From Steinernema hermaphroditum (Eukaryota > Nematoda > Chromadorea > Rhabditida > Steinernematidae), in contig CM059621.1 of NCBI GenBank assembly GCA_030435675.1, forward strand, positions 2,232,001 to 2,296,000: 64,000 nt of DNA, in the 5' to 3' direction. The number at the start of each line of letters is the position of its first letter. The stretch's first letter is position 1. Position numbers and translations under genes: made by a program. Positions 42,689 through 54,941 of this stretch are shown one piece after another. Under the pieces are notes generated by a model. That model did no database searches, was not told where the DNA came from, and worked only from the letters and a program-made list of their open reading frames with translations.

Positions 42689-45506
42689 CTACAGATTACT
42701 CTCCGTACTCGTTCTAATAAACGGTCTGCTAACTTTGCGCGTTATAGACAGCGCCCTGATGATCATCCCACTCGCATCGTTCGGCCTAATAGAAAGACGC
42801 TCGTGACGTTCTATGACCGCCCGCGATGTGTTTTGAATCTTGCGATTGAGAGCTGCGTAGAAAATCCAATTTCCGGCAGAGTTGATATAAGGAAGGAAGC
42901 TAAACGCGGAACATAGTTTAACAATAACAAGGTATATGCTCACCTTGTGATCAGCCTCATAAATGCCAGGGTGGTCGGAGATATTGTGAGAAATTGGGTT
43001 AGTTGGGCGGTGGAGATGAGTGTAAGGAGGACGGCTAACCAAAACGGTGTCCAGCAGGCGAAATGGAATACGACCACTGCAGATATAGAGCGAAGTACCC
43101 GATTAGGTCGGGTGATCAGTGGTGAATGTCTACCTGAAAAGAGACAAATCATTGAGTATTCGATAAAAGGTTGGCTGGAAGGTTGAAATTATTGTGGGCA
43201 GTATTTTGATATGCATTTTACCTTATGACACAGGCTGATCTAACGAGGGAACATTCCGAAATGTTCTCCTGAGATCGAGTTTAAAATTGGCATGCATTGT
43301 GGAATGTTAATCCCAAAAGGACGTTGACTTATACGCACACATGACCATATAAACACCCTTTGAAAGTTACGGGAGAATGGGTGCCGGTATAGGCAAAATT
43401 GGTTTCCGAAAACCGAAAGGGTTCGTTCTGCCTTTATGGTTCACCCGGTAGGTCCCTTGTCTACCCATCTGTAGATCAGGGTTCGACCCCCCCCCTCCCC
43501 GTTGGCAATATTTATTTTCCTTTCTTTTTGTCCGTCCTGCAGGCAAAAAATCTGAATGCAAGTAGTGAATCTTTGATATTTGGCTCGTGATGCAGAGGGA
43601 GCTGATCTAGCATCCGGTTTGTTTCTCATGCTTTTGAGCTGTTCTCATCTGCAGCCTTTCGGGCTTTGCACGCTTGGCGTAATGAATTCCTCAAGTGGAT
43701 AGGCCACCCGCTATTTCCTGCTGGAAATCGATTTGTCTCGTCTAGCCAAACGATGCATTTTTCATGTCCCAATGCACTTACGCAAACTTCCAACATTGCG
43801 TCGAACGTGCTTGACGATAAGAATCGAACTGGACGAGATCAGTATCATCGGGATGACGAATCCGAAGGCACACATGTAGAGGATGAAGTATGGTAGAATA
43901 TCGTCAGGCAGATCGGAATTACACGAAACGTGCACATCGCCCGCATACTCTGCCAAAACGACCGTGTCCGAATAGTAGATTATAGGTGAACACAGAAATA
44001 TGGTGAAGACGATGGTGGTAAGAAGTAGATGGGCTATGTTGTATTGCCTAGAAGAAGAGAGTGATTGCTCAAGGACATGAAGAGATGAACATACGCTCCG
44101 CTATGTTGATTGAAAGGCTTGCATATACCGAGATAGCGTTCAAAACTCATAATAGTCAATATTGCTACTGATAGCAGCTTGTTGACGTTTTCGACGGTCC
44201 AGAATACTTTGCACATTATGAAGCCCAGTTTCCATCCTCCGTTAATGAAGTAGCTGACCAACATGGGAATCATGCACAGCACCTGAAAGAAGGGCCGCCT
44301 TAGTCCGATGTCCAGTCTATCAACATCAGGGTTTTGTTTAGTTTGTCTTGCTCTTTTGGAAATGTCGTTTATGCCAATCTGCATTTGTTTTAACACCGAC
44401 GCTGATTTCAAGGTCGAAATTTAGATGTCACAAATGATTAACTCACAGTGCGGACTACCTCGTGAAAATCTAAGTAAGTTGCAGTAATGCTGCTGCTCTT
44501 AGAAGGGACGAAATTGACCTGAGAGGGTCCTAAGAATAGTGGCTAATATTCAATCAAAATTACGACCTAATTTAAAGGGTGACTTTGAAGATATGTGGCA
44601 CTAAGTGATCCTACTGACATGTGTGATTATTTATCGCTTCCGCACTTCAGTGAAACAAAATCAAAAGACAAACAACGATCTCGTTGTTGTAGGGGGAGAT
44701 ACGACAACAATCCATTTGAACGCAGCGGGGAACACTTTGAATTTAGAGCTTGATGGGTCGAACCAACAGCTACGTTCTAATGCCAAATGCATTTCTTTCA
44801 TGGACGTAACAGGATAAAGCTCCGTTTTTTACGTTTAATGTTTTTTAGGGCTTTGTGTTTTCACAGTACCTCTTTGTACCATGTAAAATGCCTCACGTAG
44901 CCGTACACAATGATATACTTTAGGGAGGTATGACGGTAAACGTGGCTTTCACATTTGCACTACATTGGATAGGCTCTACTTTTTTTTTACGTTTTACACA
45001 ACAGTATGCCAAAGAACACCATTTCCCAATGGACATATCAAAAATAGCCGTCCCCTAATTCGATGATCAGGAAGTGTCGTCATACTTTTTCTATTATCTT
45101 GAAATTCGTGATTTAGGGCCCATCAAAGAGTAATCTATAGCCAAAGTGCAGATTTTGCGTCTGCTTTTTAACGGCTGCTTTTCTGCTTATCCAATCTCCT
45201 TCACATCCGGAAAAAAATCGTTCGACCACAATTTTCAACAGCTTATGATATAAAACCCACTCATCTGTACCACATCGTATCAATCATAAGGTCACCAAGA
45301 TGATAGCAATCCTTACTTACCAGCAAATCCGCCACACTGAGCGATAGGAGATATTGGTTCATCCTCTTAAAATTCGACGTGATGGGCTGCTTCTTGTCTA
45401 TGCGTATGAGAACTAAGGTCAATATTAGCCATATGTTGCCGAGGAAGCCAATGAAGAACACTGCCGAGTAAACGGAAAGAATGACGATGAGGTATCCTGG
45501 ATACAT
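42689..45506 (-). CDS. Rhodopsin-type neuropeptide receptor-like GPCR 1, 346 aa
   Basis: The exons are 45506-45321, 44282-44095, 44047-43782, 43133-42944 and 42899-42689; all five join in frame. TM1 has FLGNIWLILTLVLIRI, and TM2 starts after NFKRMNQYLLSLSVADLL. The TM3 region CKVFWTVENVNKLLSVAIL ends in FERYLGICKPF, an ERY form of DRY. ECL2 has VSCNSD, so the usual TM3-ECL2 disulfide is possible. TM6 is FHFACWTPFWLAVLL, the F-x-x-x-CW-x-P motif. TM7 reads LPYINSAGNWIFYA, where NPxxY is replaced by N-W-I-F-Y. The features point to a peptide receptor rather than a chemoreceptor; the ligand is unknown. A paralogue with identical intron phases is at 63471-61781. The first intron is about 1 kb. 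Confidence 0.8.
43435..43500 (+). repeat. tRNA-derived SINE-like segment
   Basis: TGGTTCACCCGGTAGG resembles an A-box. GGGTTCGACCCC, about 40 bases downstream, is a good B-box and is followed by a C-run. It lies in the third-to-fourth-exon intron of the GPCR gene, on the opposite strand. No cloverleaf forms. Confidence 0.4.
44594..44817 (+). other. Possible exon on the opposite strand within the GPCR intron
   Basis: A frame of about 70 codons starts at a hydrophobic segment (ILLTCVIIYRF), followed by RTSVKQNQKTNNDLVVVGGD, and ends at 44817. The layout resembles the last exon of a single-pass membrane protein, but I found no upstream exon with a start codon. It is weak evidence for a nested gene. 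Confidence 0.25.
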
Positions 45507-45509
45507 CGT

Positions 45510-46505
45510 AATCTTAAAAAATCAAACATCTGTGGCAATGCCCAATGAGATAAATACGAAAACAGAGGATAAAGCGTCGCGGTGGAACGGCTAAGAAAAC
45601 GGGCATTAAGGGGAACATCTCAAAAATTGAAGGACCAATATAAGTGGAAAATATCGTCCCATCATTGCGCATCCAACCATAACTAATCTGTTATTCCGCA
45701 TACGACCGCCCCTTTCTGATGAGACGTAAACGTAGCGTGCGCTTAATTTAGTATTGTTTCTAAGGGAAAATGACGAAAAAGGGTGCTTAGCGGTGCGCTA
45801 AACCTCCCACTACACAGCATGATATCTATTCAAATAGCGTCATTTGAACTATAATTTAAAACGTCTAGAGGATAGTCAGCAATTAGTATTTTCGACTGGT
45901 GGAAGCATGAGTCAGACGATGTGCTCGCGTTGTGCCATGACATCAATGTCGTTTAACGTATGACACTATCGTCGAAAACACGTTTTTGCATGTTATTTGA
46001 TACCAATAAGCGGAATCGGCTATCTCACCAGATCGTATTGCTCGCTACTCAGTGAACCCTCATTAAGCTGTGACTTCCAGTCCTTTAATTGGTGGTCTGT
46101 GATCATCGGAAATTTGACAAAACAAGTAGGCTTTTGTGTCCATTGAGATTAATACAGTTAAAGTGAACGGTTGCGAAGCCTCATCTGCTAGCCGCGGTGT
46201 TTGTGCGGTGTTTGAGCGATGTTTGTTGTCTGTTGTTGATCACCCCGGCTCTCAGAATAACAGGAACACAAGGTAACCGTAGTTCCAGTGGTTTGCCAAG
46301 AAGGTCATTGCCATCCAACCCATCGCGAGAAAAGCCGTTCGATAGATAGAAAGATATAAGGGCCTGCGAGCTGTCAACTATCAGAAACGTCACGTCAATG
46401 TACTCAAATGTCACTTTGCTGAGCGGAAAAACTGAAGATGTGACTGTGGAGTCATCACTAAAGATGCGGCTGTCTTTATGAGTGGATTATGAGATATATT
46501 TAACG
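45510..46505. other. No supported gene
   Basis: This is upstream of GPCR 1. Open frames are short and show no domain or signal. An AT-rich patch lies near 45850. Confidence 0.3.
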
Positions 46506-46559
46506 GTCATCCCATTGATTTGAGAGTTGATTGATGAGAGCAAAAGTAAGGTGACCGGT

Positions 46560-46680
46560 TTTGGTTTAGATGGAGCACATTTCGGTGACTACGGCAATGT
46601 GGTTCTTGTGCATATATATGACGTCTCGCGAGGCGTAAGCCTTGATAAGAGAAATAAACTCGTGAACTCGGAGCACATTC
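46560..46680 (-). repeat. Interspersed repeat R2, inverted copy
   Basis: On the minus strand this reads GAGTTTATTTCTCTTATCAA, then GGCTTACGCCTCGCGAGACG and CATATATATGCACAAGAACC. It is collinear with the start of the other R2 copies. Confidence 0.6.
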
Positions 46681-46689
46681 AGTTAAGTT

Positions 46690-47810
46690 CTCAAAAGATT
46701 GGTAAACTGGAAATGTCAAAATGATGTCGTTAATGTTGTAGCACAACACTGCCAGCCTCAAACCTCAATGTTAACCTCAAAAGTCCATAAGTAAACCTCA
46801 AAAGTCCATAGCGTACACACGAACAGTTCGCATTCGCTCAAAAGCACTTCGCACACGCACGAGCAAAACAGCAATATATTGCCCTTTCTTGGTCAAAGAT
46901 TTGTTTTGCTCGCGCACATAAACATCGTCTATGTTTGGAGGCAATGAGGTGTAAATGTCCTTGAAAACAGCTTTTTCGAAGGACATCAAGCTTTACTAAA
47001 CTTATTATTAAACCATCATTTTGAACCGTGTGTTTACGGAATTCTATTTTTGAGAAAATCCTCAAATCTGCCATACAGAGCACCTGACAAAAATCACAGA
47101 AACGCACTTGTGCCTATAGACTTGAGGTTAAAGCATTGACAGTTTCAAAAAAATGTTATTTATCCAAGTTGAGGTCGAGATAAGTCAACAATATAAAATA
47201 CAGGAATACGCAGTGTTACCAGGTCGAACGCGACTATGTGCATCGACCCTAAACATCAATTAGGCCCCTCGACAGAGCGCGACCCGCATTTCAATTAGTT
47301 TCAACTGCAGTTTGCCGAAAAAGGAAGACATGCGCGCTTTTCCCTGTGGCGGCCAGATCTAAAAAACGCTCCCCTCAGACCTAGCGCCGCCTCACGAGGC
47401 GATTATTAGATTGCGACGTTATTATGCCAGGCGCACTTCAACTAGATTCGAAGGATTTTTAGTTCTTTGTCGTCATGCGAACAGTAGAATACGCGCAGCA
47501 TGAATACAGCTACAAACCACAAACTTTGACGCTCTTTTTTCAGTGGCTATCGCAAGCCATCCAACGTTCACTTTTGGCCGAATAAAAGTGTCTGTGCGAC
47601 TTCATATGAAGGTTTCTAAATAGATGCACTTTCAATAAAACACCGGGATTTCCCATATATACTATAAAGCTTCTTTCGATGAAAGTTCGTGGGAACAATA
47701 TATATTTAATGGTGTACTCGACGATGGATCAACAGGTTTAGAAAACAGTATATATGTATATTTTTATCCCGAACTGGGTGCTTAACATATGGGAACCAGG
47801 TGGGCAGCTT
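46690..47810. other. No supported gene
   Basis: I recognise no protein-coding feature. A GC-rich stretch at 47330-47420 (near CCCTGTGGCGGCCAGATC) stands out in composition but has no visible partner in this window. Confidence 0.3.
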
Positions 47811-47914
47811 GTTCCTAGATCATGGAGAAAAATCTCATGAAAACGGTTAATATGTGTAGTGTGATGACGACGCCCGATTTGTTGGGAATATCAACCTACG
47901 CAAGCATAACATAC

Positions 47915-48170
47915 CAGAGAACAAGGAAGGATAGCGACCGACACGAGATGTCCGGAAACAATGAGTTTAAATTGGGATCCCAAAATGGATCTCTACACGG
48001 AAAGGCTATAAAGAGGGCATTGTAAAGGACCACAAGTACACATAGGAAAAAGGACAGGAAAAAGAAAAAATCATACACGTGGCCCATTAGTGGCAGACGA
48101 TGTCCTCCGGAGCATCGAACAGGATTTTCAGGAACCTGAACATGACAGGTCTCCGACAGCTTTAAAATAA
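47915..48170 (+). pseudogene. Decayed copy of the 48320-48613 segment
   Basis: About 255 bases align with 48310-48580 (shared ACACGAGATGTCCGGAAACA, CATTGTAAAGGACC and GAGCATCGAACAG). The codons for two of the three clustered cysteines in the other copy are changed to Trp and Ser, and a frame shift follows. It is probably the non-functional half of a tandem duplication. Confidence 0.45.
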
Positions 48171-48328
48171 GCGGGAAGTTGAAGAAGGATGTACTTTAAA
48201 AAACGGCGAAATCTCCCTGGCTCCTTACGATTCAAGGCACCGCGTATAGCTTTTCAATTACCAGGATTAGGATCCCAAATTAGTGCAAGAAATTTCCTGC
48301 ATTGATCGAAATTTTTCAATCAGAACAA

Positions 48329-48613
48329 TGAAGGACAGCGGCCAACACGAGATGTCCGGAAACAACAAGTCTAAATCAGGATCCCAAAGACAGATATATG
48401 AGCGTAAGGGATATAAAGAGGGGCCATTGTAAAGGACCGTATGTACAGAAAAAAGGAGAGGAAAAAGAAAAATCATCCACGTGTTCCATTTGCGACAGAC
48501 AATGTCTGCATCGGAGCATCGAACAGAAATTTCAGGAACCTGAATATGACAGCTCTCCGACAGTTTTAAAAGAAGCGGAACCAGAACCAATAAAGCTCAG
48601 CGAAGATTCGTGA
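48329..48613 (+). CDS. Small hypothetical protein with a Cys cluster (tandem copy 2)
   Basis: The ATG at 48329 follows TTTTTCAATCAG by four bases, an acceptable trans-splice site. Exon 1 reads MKDSGQHEMSGNNKSKSGSQ. A GTAAGG donor near 48393 and a TGTACAG acceptor near 48443 lead to a second exon reading KKGEEKEKSSTCSICDRQC, then an acidic tail ending KLSEDS. C-x2-C-x3-C could bind a metal or be chance. I do not recognise a family; expression is uncertain. Confidence 0.35.
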
Positions 48614-48619
48614 TTTAGA

Positions 48620-50013
48620 AGCCAGGCTGTAAAAAGCTGTAGTACTATAGTACTGTATCGAGTCCACCAACAAATTTGGAGCAATAACATCTGAGTGATA
48701 TGAATCCGTATGTAGATCTGATCAACAACGACACGTTTTTTCTCAATTAGTTAGATTCGGGTTCAAGTTAAACCGAACCACATCTTGCCAACAAGACCAC
48801 CTTCATCGCCTCGCCGCCCACTCATGCCAAAGAATCACTCCAACTCCAAAGTTTGCTCCAGCGAATCCGAATTCCCCTTTGCCCACTGAGCCTCACCATC
48901 GCGCTTGCTACAGATCATTTTTGAATATTTGGCCTTATAAACAGAGCGAAGTAGGCGTGAATTTTCACCAATTATAACTAAAACTACAACCACCTCTTCG
49001 AAAATAACAAAAAAAAAATGTATATGAACTAGAAAAGGGGAAGTCTAAATGGTACTGTAGTTGTGGGGCGTGTGTGCCAAGAATGTCAACACTACTGCAC
49101 TTCCTCTACTCGCTTCATTTGGCGCCGTCGCGACTAATCCAAATGACAAAATTGCATTTTTTTGCATTCGCACTTCTGAAACACCAACACACAATAAACA
49201 AGTTGACAGCTTAAACGGCAATAACAAGCCACGTTTTTCTATTTAAGCTGGCTGTGGCCTGCACCTCACCACATGAACTCGAACACAACAGTGAGTACTA
49301 ACCGCAATCAAGCAGTGTTTGCTCAAAAAAGGGCAAGTGCCAATCGCCAGAGGGACCACACTAAATTCACGTTATCTGCTTCATCGCATGATCTGTTGGA
49401 TGTGCTGCGATTGAGGATCCTGTCGCAGACGTAGTCTACGCATTGGAAGCTCGGTAATTTAGTTTCGAAATTGCACGTAGGCGGGTCCCACAATGGCGCG
49501 TCTCAGAAGGAATTCCACAATGTTAAGGACATTCCTCAAAACGCAGGATAGTATGGCCACTTTTCATGCCACAGCCGCCAGACACACTTGAAAAGAACCA
49601 ACTTTTAAAAAGTGGGCATTCAAGAGCAACAACGCGCATTGTTATGCAGAAATTGTCGCAGTGAAAAGAAAAAATAAGAATAGTTATTTTCGAGTTGTGT
49701 GGGCCGTGTTTTCAAAGCTAAAGATCACAGATAAACGAAGTGTATTAACCTCTACCAAACACGCAGCGCTCTTCAAAATAGAGAAAAAAGGGTGTTGACG
49801 CTCGGGCGATATGTCCGGTCGACAATATTATATCAGAATAATAATGAAAGACATCTAAATAGTGAGAGGTTAATCTCGGCGTGGAGAGAGATCACACCAA
49901 CGAAAGGATTTTTGGATTTTCGTATGCTTTTTATAAACATATGTACATTGCTGTCCTGTCCTTGTCCTACACGAATGTAGAGTGTTGTTTTCTGGCAAGT
50001 CTAGACTTCTTCG
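48620..50013. other. No supported gene
   Basis: Low-information AT-rich DNA with short frames. One 60-codon minus-strand frame (49227-49045) has a hydrophobic start but no splice or promoter support. Confidence 0.3.
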
Positions 50014-50731
50014 GTGGCGACCAGGGATGTGCGGAATTCCGTTTCCGTTTCCGCAAAACGGAAATTTCCGCGTTTTTTCGGTGATTTCCGTTTCCGTTTC
50101 CGTTTCCGTTTTGCTCGACCGAAGAATTCCGTTTCCGTTTCCGTTTGGAAGGCCAAATCGCGGAAATCTCAAACGGAAATCCTACTCCCAGAATGGCTCA
50201 ACCTTCCCGTTCGCGCACCCACACACGTCGGTTTTTCTCCACACCAACGCTTACATCTCACCGCGCTTTGCCTGCGCTGTGTGTTATGGGATACTATCTC
50301 GTGCGCGCAATGGCTTTTAGAAGATTGCGCACCGCCGCGCAGACTGTATTGCAGAAGTTTTCGATGTGTCGCAGTCTCAAAGTAAGATGCCTTCCATTTT
50401 GAGGTCGTTTCAGGCAGATTGAGTGATGTGTGCAGGAACGTAACACGCCTTTAACGTTAATTTCGCTCGACGAATAGGATAACTGGCTCCGTTCTCATTG
50501 TTTTTAAACAGGAACATGCATTCTAGAGTGAACTAAGAAAGGCTACAGAATTTTATAGCCACTAATGCACGTCCCTTCACTTTTGTCATTTTGGGAAGCT
50601 ACTGAGGAATCTGACCAGATCAAAGTCATTCAAAGTGCTCAAAGCTGCTCAAAGTCAATAAATCTCCTCTAGTTTGTGTTCTTACCAAGCAAAGACTACT
50701 CCCTAGACGTGACTAATATCCCTCCAGATTA

Positions 50732-51228
50732 GAGTTGTCATCGGGTCAAACCCGAAAATCCGCATTTTTTGCAGTATGGACCAATTTTGAAGTCCAATCG
50801 AGAAACTTCCAAGTGCGCTGGCTTCGCCCCAACGTCACAGCCCAGCGAGTTTACGAGTTTATTTCTCGTATCAAAAAGGCTTACGCCTTGCGAGACGTCA
50901 TATATATGCACAAAAAACCACATTTTCACTCCGTAGTCGCCGGTCTTCTTCTGACTTCGGCACATCAGAGTAAAACCGGCACAATCAAAAAACTTGCCCG
51001 AACAACGAAAAGGTCCATTCAAAAATTTTCGGGTTCAGATTTTCGGGTTCGGGTTCGGGTTTCACCCATAATTGGACCTTGTTTTGCTGCGCGGCCAAAT
51101 GTTTTTGATTGTGCTGGGCTGCGACGTTGGGGCGAAGCCAGCGCACTTGGAAGTTTCTCGATCGGACTTCAAAATTGGTCCGTACTGCAAAAAAATGCGG
51201 ATTTTCGGGTTTGACCCGATGACAACTC
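50732..51228. mobile_element. TA-flanked inverted-repeat element nested in the hAT-like element
   Basis: The ends GAGTTGTCATCGGGTC and its inverse (finishing at 51228) are flanked by TA (50730-50731 and 51229-51230). The arms of about 115 bp include TTTTTGCAGTATGGACC and GGCTTCGCCCCAACG. An R2 repeat is inserted between the arms, and a GGGTTC array lies near 51040. No coding region is present. Confidence 0.75.
50846..50975 (+). repeat. Interspersed repeat R2, copy inside nested element
   Basis: CGAGTTTACGAGTTTATTTC, then GGCTTACGCCTTGCGAGACG, and TCACTCCGTAGTCGCCGGTC. It is close to 40040-40150 in sequence, so it is probably a recent copy. Confidence 0.65.
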
Positions 51229-51784
51229 TACTCCAGATGAACACTATGAGGTTGGTCCATCTCCATTCTAGATTCACCTTTGTTCGCTCCGAAACAATGA
51301 AAAGGCGTTGAGAAACAATCAACATGACACAAATAGATTGACCAATGTGTATCCAGAACTGAGTGCTCACTTTGGAAGGTCCCCAAGTGAGACTTGTTAA
51401 ATTTAAGCTATTCAATGTTTTGGCAGAACGCAGATTGTAACATAGACTACAGGGCAAATTGTGAGAAGTGCAATTGAAGCAGTGTTTAACCTCATAAGTT
51501 CGAAATAGTGTTATTCGAAAACCTCATCAAAAACTGGATGTAAAACATCGAAATATTTTACGCTCTAAATACGCCAAAACCGGCACGCGAAAATTTCCGT
51601 TTCCGTTTCCGCAAAACGGAAATTTCCGCGTTTTTTTGGCGATTTCCGTTTCCGTTTCCGTTTCCGTTTGGACGGACCCTAAATTTCCGTTTCCGTTTCC
51701 GTTTGAACGGACCCCAAATTTCCGTTTCCGTTTCCGTTTCCGTTTTGCAAAATTTTATTTCCGCACATCCCTGGTGGCGACCTT

Positions 51785-52070
51785 CAAAATATTAATTGTA
51801 CACCAAGAAATAATACAAAAGAATAATATAAAAAATTAGATGAAGTTCCGCTCAGCTCTGCGTATGGAGTTAGATTTCATCGAAAACAAGGAATGGTTCT
51901 CTTATTTACGACCAGAGATCGCCGGACTCTTTTACGCGGAATGAATATTCCCTTAAGAGTGGTTATAATCGTATTACATACGATGTCCCAAGAAAAAGAT
52001 CTCTGTTCTCGTTTTCAAAGGTTATTTGATGTGAAATCGCTCGTCATAGGAGCTAAATTCAAGTGAGAGA
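51785..52070. other. Spacer, nothing recognised
   Basis: AT-rich flank of the hAT-like element leading into the retrotransposon relic. Confidence 0.3.
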
Positions 52071-52078
52071 TTTGGCAT

Positions 52079-52339
52079 TTGAATCCCGGTCATGTTACGA
52101 CCAACAAATGGCTCCGTGGGGTCACCAACGTGATGGACATCGACGAAACCTCAAGAAGAAGAAAATGGGACTTCGCCTGGAAGGTGACGAACGGAAGTGC
52201 GGAGAAATGGCCCCTCGGAAGACCACGGACCCGATGGAGTGATGAATTCACGAAGAATCTAGGAAGAAGACGCTGGCGACACCGAGCGCACGAAGAAGCC
52301 AGGCTGTGGTGGCTAGATTTGGAGTGCGACAACATGTAA
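52079..52339 (+). pseudogene. Non-LTR (RTE-like) retrotransposon C-terminal relic
   Basis: The frame contains TSRRRKWDFAWKVTN, LGRPRTRWSDEFTKNLG and HEEARLWWLD. The pattern 'K/R-W-x-x-x-V ... GRP-x-x-RW-x-D-x-x-x-K ... W' is the conserved end of many animal non-LTR reverse transcriptase proteins. No reverse transcriptase core, stop-free upstream frame or tail repeat is present. It is a short 5'-truncated insertion. Confidence 0.65.
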
Positions 52340-52344
52340 ATGTT

Positions 52345-54935
52345 AGATTTCGCAAATGAATTCGTAAAAATTCGTAAATTCATTCCACATGAATGTTCTT
52401 TGACTGCACTACGATTACATATTATTCCCAACGACCGCAAATAATGGCTTAAGCACGCTTAGAAAAAAGGACTGACCGCTTCATGACTTAGTCGGATGTG
52501 GGCAGCTTCCGCAAACGAGTTCATTTTGGTTCAAAACAAATGCTTTCTATCTGCAGACAATCTCATTAAGCTGTGACGTAAGTAGAGGAAGATCGTCTAG
52601 GAGTTCTTTATTTCTTCCACCCCTCTTATAAACAAGAATTTGCGGCATTAATTGAAAACCGGAATAGGTCAAGCCCTTCAGCGTTTAGGAACCAAAAATA
52701 AAGCAAAACATCTCACCATTTTAATGTCAAAAAAGGCGATTTGAGTTGAAACGAACCAAGAACACCAAACGCAATTTTTGAAACTAAGTTGTTTCTCCAT
52801 TGGCAAGCGGTATTTGCCATTAAATGGAGATTAGTATTACAGACGAAACAGGGAGTAAACACATGATTAGAAATAGCCAATTTGTGCAAAGGTCCTTTGC
52901 TAAAGGGAAGCCCAGTAAGGAGAACTTGACGAGTATCCTGGTCGTTCACGACCATATGTTTTTCAGTTAACTTCCAAAGCAGTTCACCTTTGCTAGATGC
53001 TATGCGGCTCATAGGTGCTTAAGAATACCCAACTTCCACCATTCGTTTTCTGTTGCTAAAAATATGCATAAAAATGACTATGATTCAGACGAGTAGGGCA
53101 AGAACTGTAGTGTACTGTGGCTCCATTCATAACGGCGTATAATCAGCTAGGACAAGATCAGGTTTCAGTCCCTGAAGAGCACTCAAAGACTGCTGCGAAT
53201 GGCAGATACAATGAATTGAATTCTCGCGTTTCATGCTTAAAAAAATCCCCAATTTTCAGCGAAACAATTCCGTATAAAATGAGCCAATTTCGTATTTGTC
53301 AACAGTTGACTTATACAGGCAAAGGGTATCCATTTATTTTGATAAATCAAATAAGATAAAGCGCAAAAAGGTTACGGAGGAAAATGCGATTTACATGATT
53401 AACAAGTCGATCCACTCCCCCACTTCTCCAATGCAAGCTAGCATCTTGAACGATAAAAACATTGTCAAGATCACACTAAATTGAATGCTGACCATTGTCA
53501 GCTGCTCGTAAACACGAACATTTGATAAATAACACGAAGTTAGGCTCGGACACCCGGAAAAGATGCGCTTTCCGATAACAACACCAACAGCAACGATGCC
53601 ACAAACACAACGAGGCAATATGAAAACACTGAATTATTTATGGATTCGGATAAGGATTAGCATGCTTCGAGGGAAAAGGTGACTCACATTCAACGTCGCA
53701 ATGACGATAGAGATAAACGTCTATCTAACGAGACTAGTTACACTGCCTCCTATGGTCATGCACAGATCATAAAATAGACAAAACACTTGTTCAAAACACT
53801 AGGATCAAGTTGCGATAGCAGGAAACATAAGCCAAAAGGCTGCAATGTGCCAAGTTCCGCGATATCCGTCAGAAACTATTTTCAACATCGATGCGCTTCG
53901 ACCGATTAATCAACTTCTGCAAAAACAATTAATCATTTTGCGGCCGGCGCTCGTTTAATCTCGTCGTTTTTTGTCGTTTATCGCTATCTCACAAGTGGCT
54001 TCACTTTATACTATACTTCGTCTTCACTTTGTATTATACATAACACATTGAAATATCAGTATAACTTCCATGTGATGAGCCTAGCGCCATCGACAAGAGA
54101 TCACGTCGAAGAGAATGGATGTTCTTGCCGGATATAAAAGTGCAATGGTGTAAACGTAGGTGACGGCACCAATTTGTGCTCAGTTTATTGAGATTGATTT
54201 GAGCTGGATGGTGTCGAACGTCAGCGCTGTAAAGCGAGGTGATGACATCGATAAGAAGCGGAAGTTTTGTGACCTTTGGCACGTGTCATACTAAAGCTCA
54301 CGTCGGTAGTCCTATTTATAATTACGAAATCTGCATTACCTCTTTGCCACACTAAACAAAGTGTAGCAAACATGTGGCATTATAAGGCAATGTCAGTACA
54401 CAAAGCAGTCCTTCTCATAAATGGAAAAGAGCTATGGCGCCGCAGTTGTACTTACATACATCAATTTTACGAATAAAGAGGATAGCATAAAGGATAAGCT
54501 CCATATCCGCAAAGTTAAAGATATCCTTGAGGTTTTGAGACAAGCAAACTGTATATTCTTAAGAGAACAAGGGACCTCGAATCCCGTTTGCGAAGCTAAA
54601 GACGGACTTTGGCCAGCGGAAGCCACAACATGAATCATTAGGGCTGTCGCGGTTGGAAAGAAACCGAAGGCCAAGAATCACGTTGCACTAAAATAAAGCG
54701 ACAGGAGTTGAGCTCTAGCGCTCAGCTGAACATTTCGGCAGATCGTAGATTCATCGCTCTCAATTGAGATCAAGGACAAATCGGGCAGTCCATATGGCCC
54801 GAACCAGAGGGGAAAGGTCGAGGAACTTCTTCCCAACACCTTCTTTATTTTCCACTCAAAAATAAATGAACAAGGTCAGCGGAGGAGGTTACGAAAATGT
54901 TCGTATATTTGGTGATCTCTCGTCCCTGGCAAGCT
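52345..54935. other. 2.6 kb without a supported gene
   Basis: Several frames of 60-100 codons exist, but none has a signal peptide, a familiar domain, or flanking splice sites that extend it. AT-rich throughout. It may hold regulatory sequence or decayed genes. Confidence 0.35.
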
Positions 54936-54941
54936 CATAGA

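Larger units (their letters stand above)
50022..51773. mobile_element. Non-autonomous hAT-like transposon, 1752 bp
   Basis: The left end CAGGGATGTGCGGAA (from 50022) is the exact inverse of the right end TTCCGCACATCCCTG (to 51773). An 8-bp direct repeat GTGGCGAC flanks it at 50014-50021 and 51774-51781. CAGGG-type ends with 8-bp duplications define hAT elements. Subterminal regions are tandem arrays of the hexamer TTTCCG with CAAAACGGAAATTTCCGCG. No transposase is encoded. A second element (50732-51228) and an R2 copy are nested inside. Confidence 0.88.

Noticed and set aside
43435..43500. tRNA gene
   Set aside because: B-box and A-box look good, but no acceptor or anticodon stem can be formed.
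51598..51770. Telomere-like repeat
   Set aside because: TTTCCG hexamers are not the nematode TTAGGC repeat and are clearly subterminal parts of the hAT-like element.
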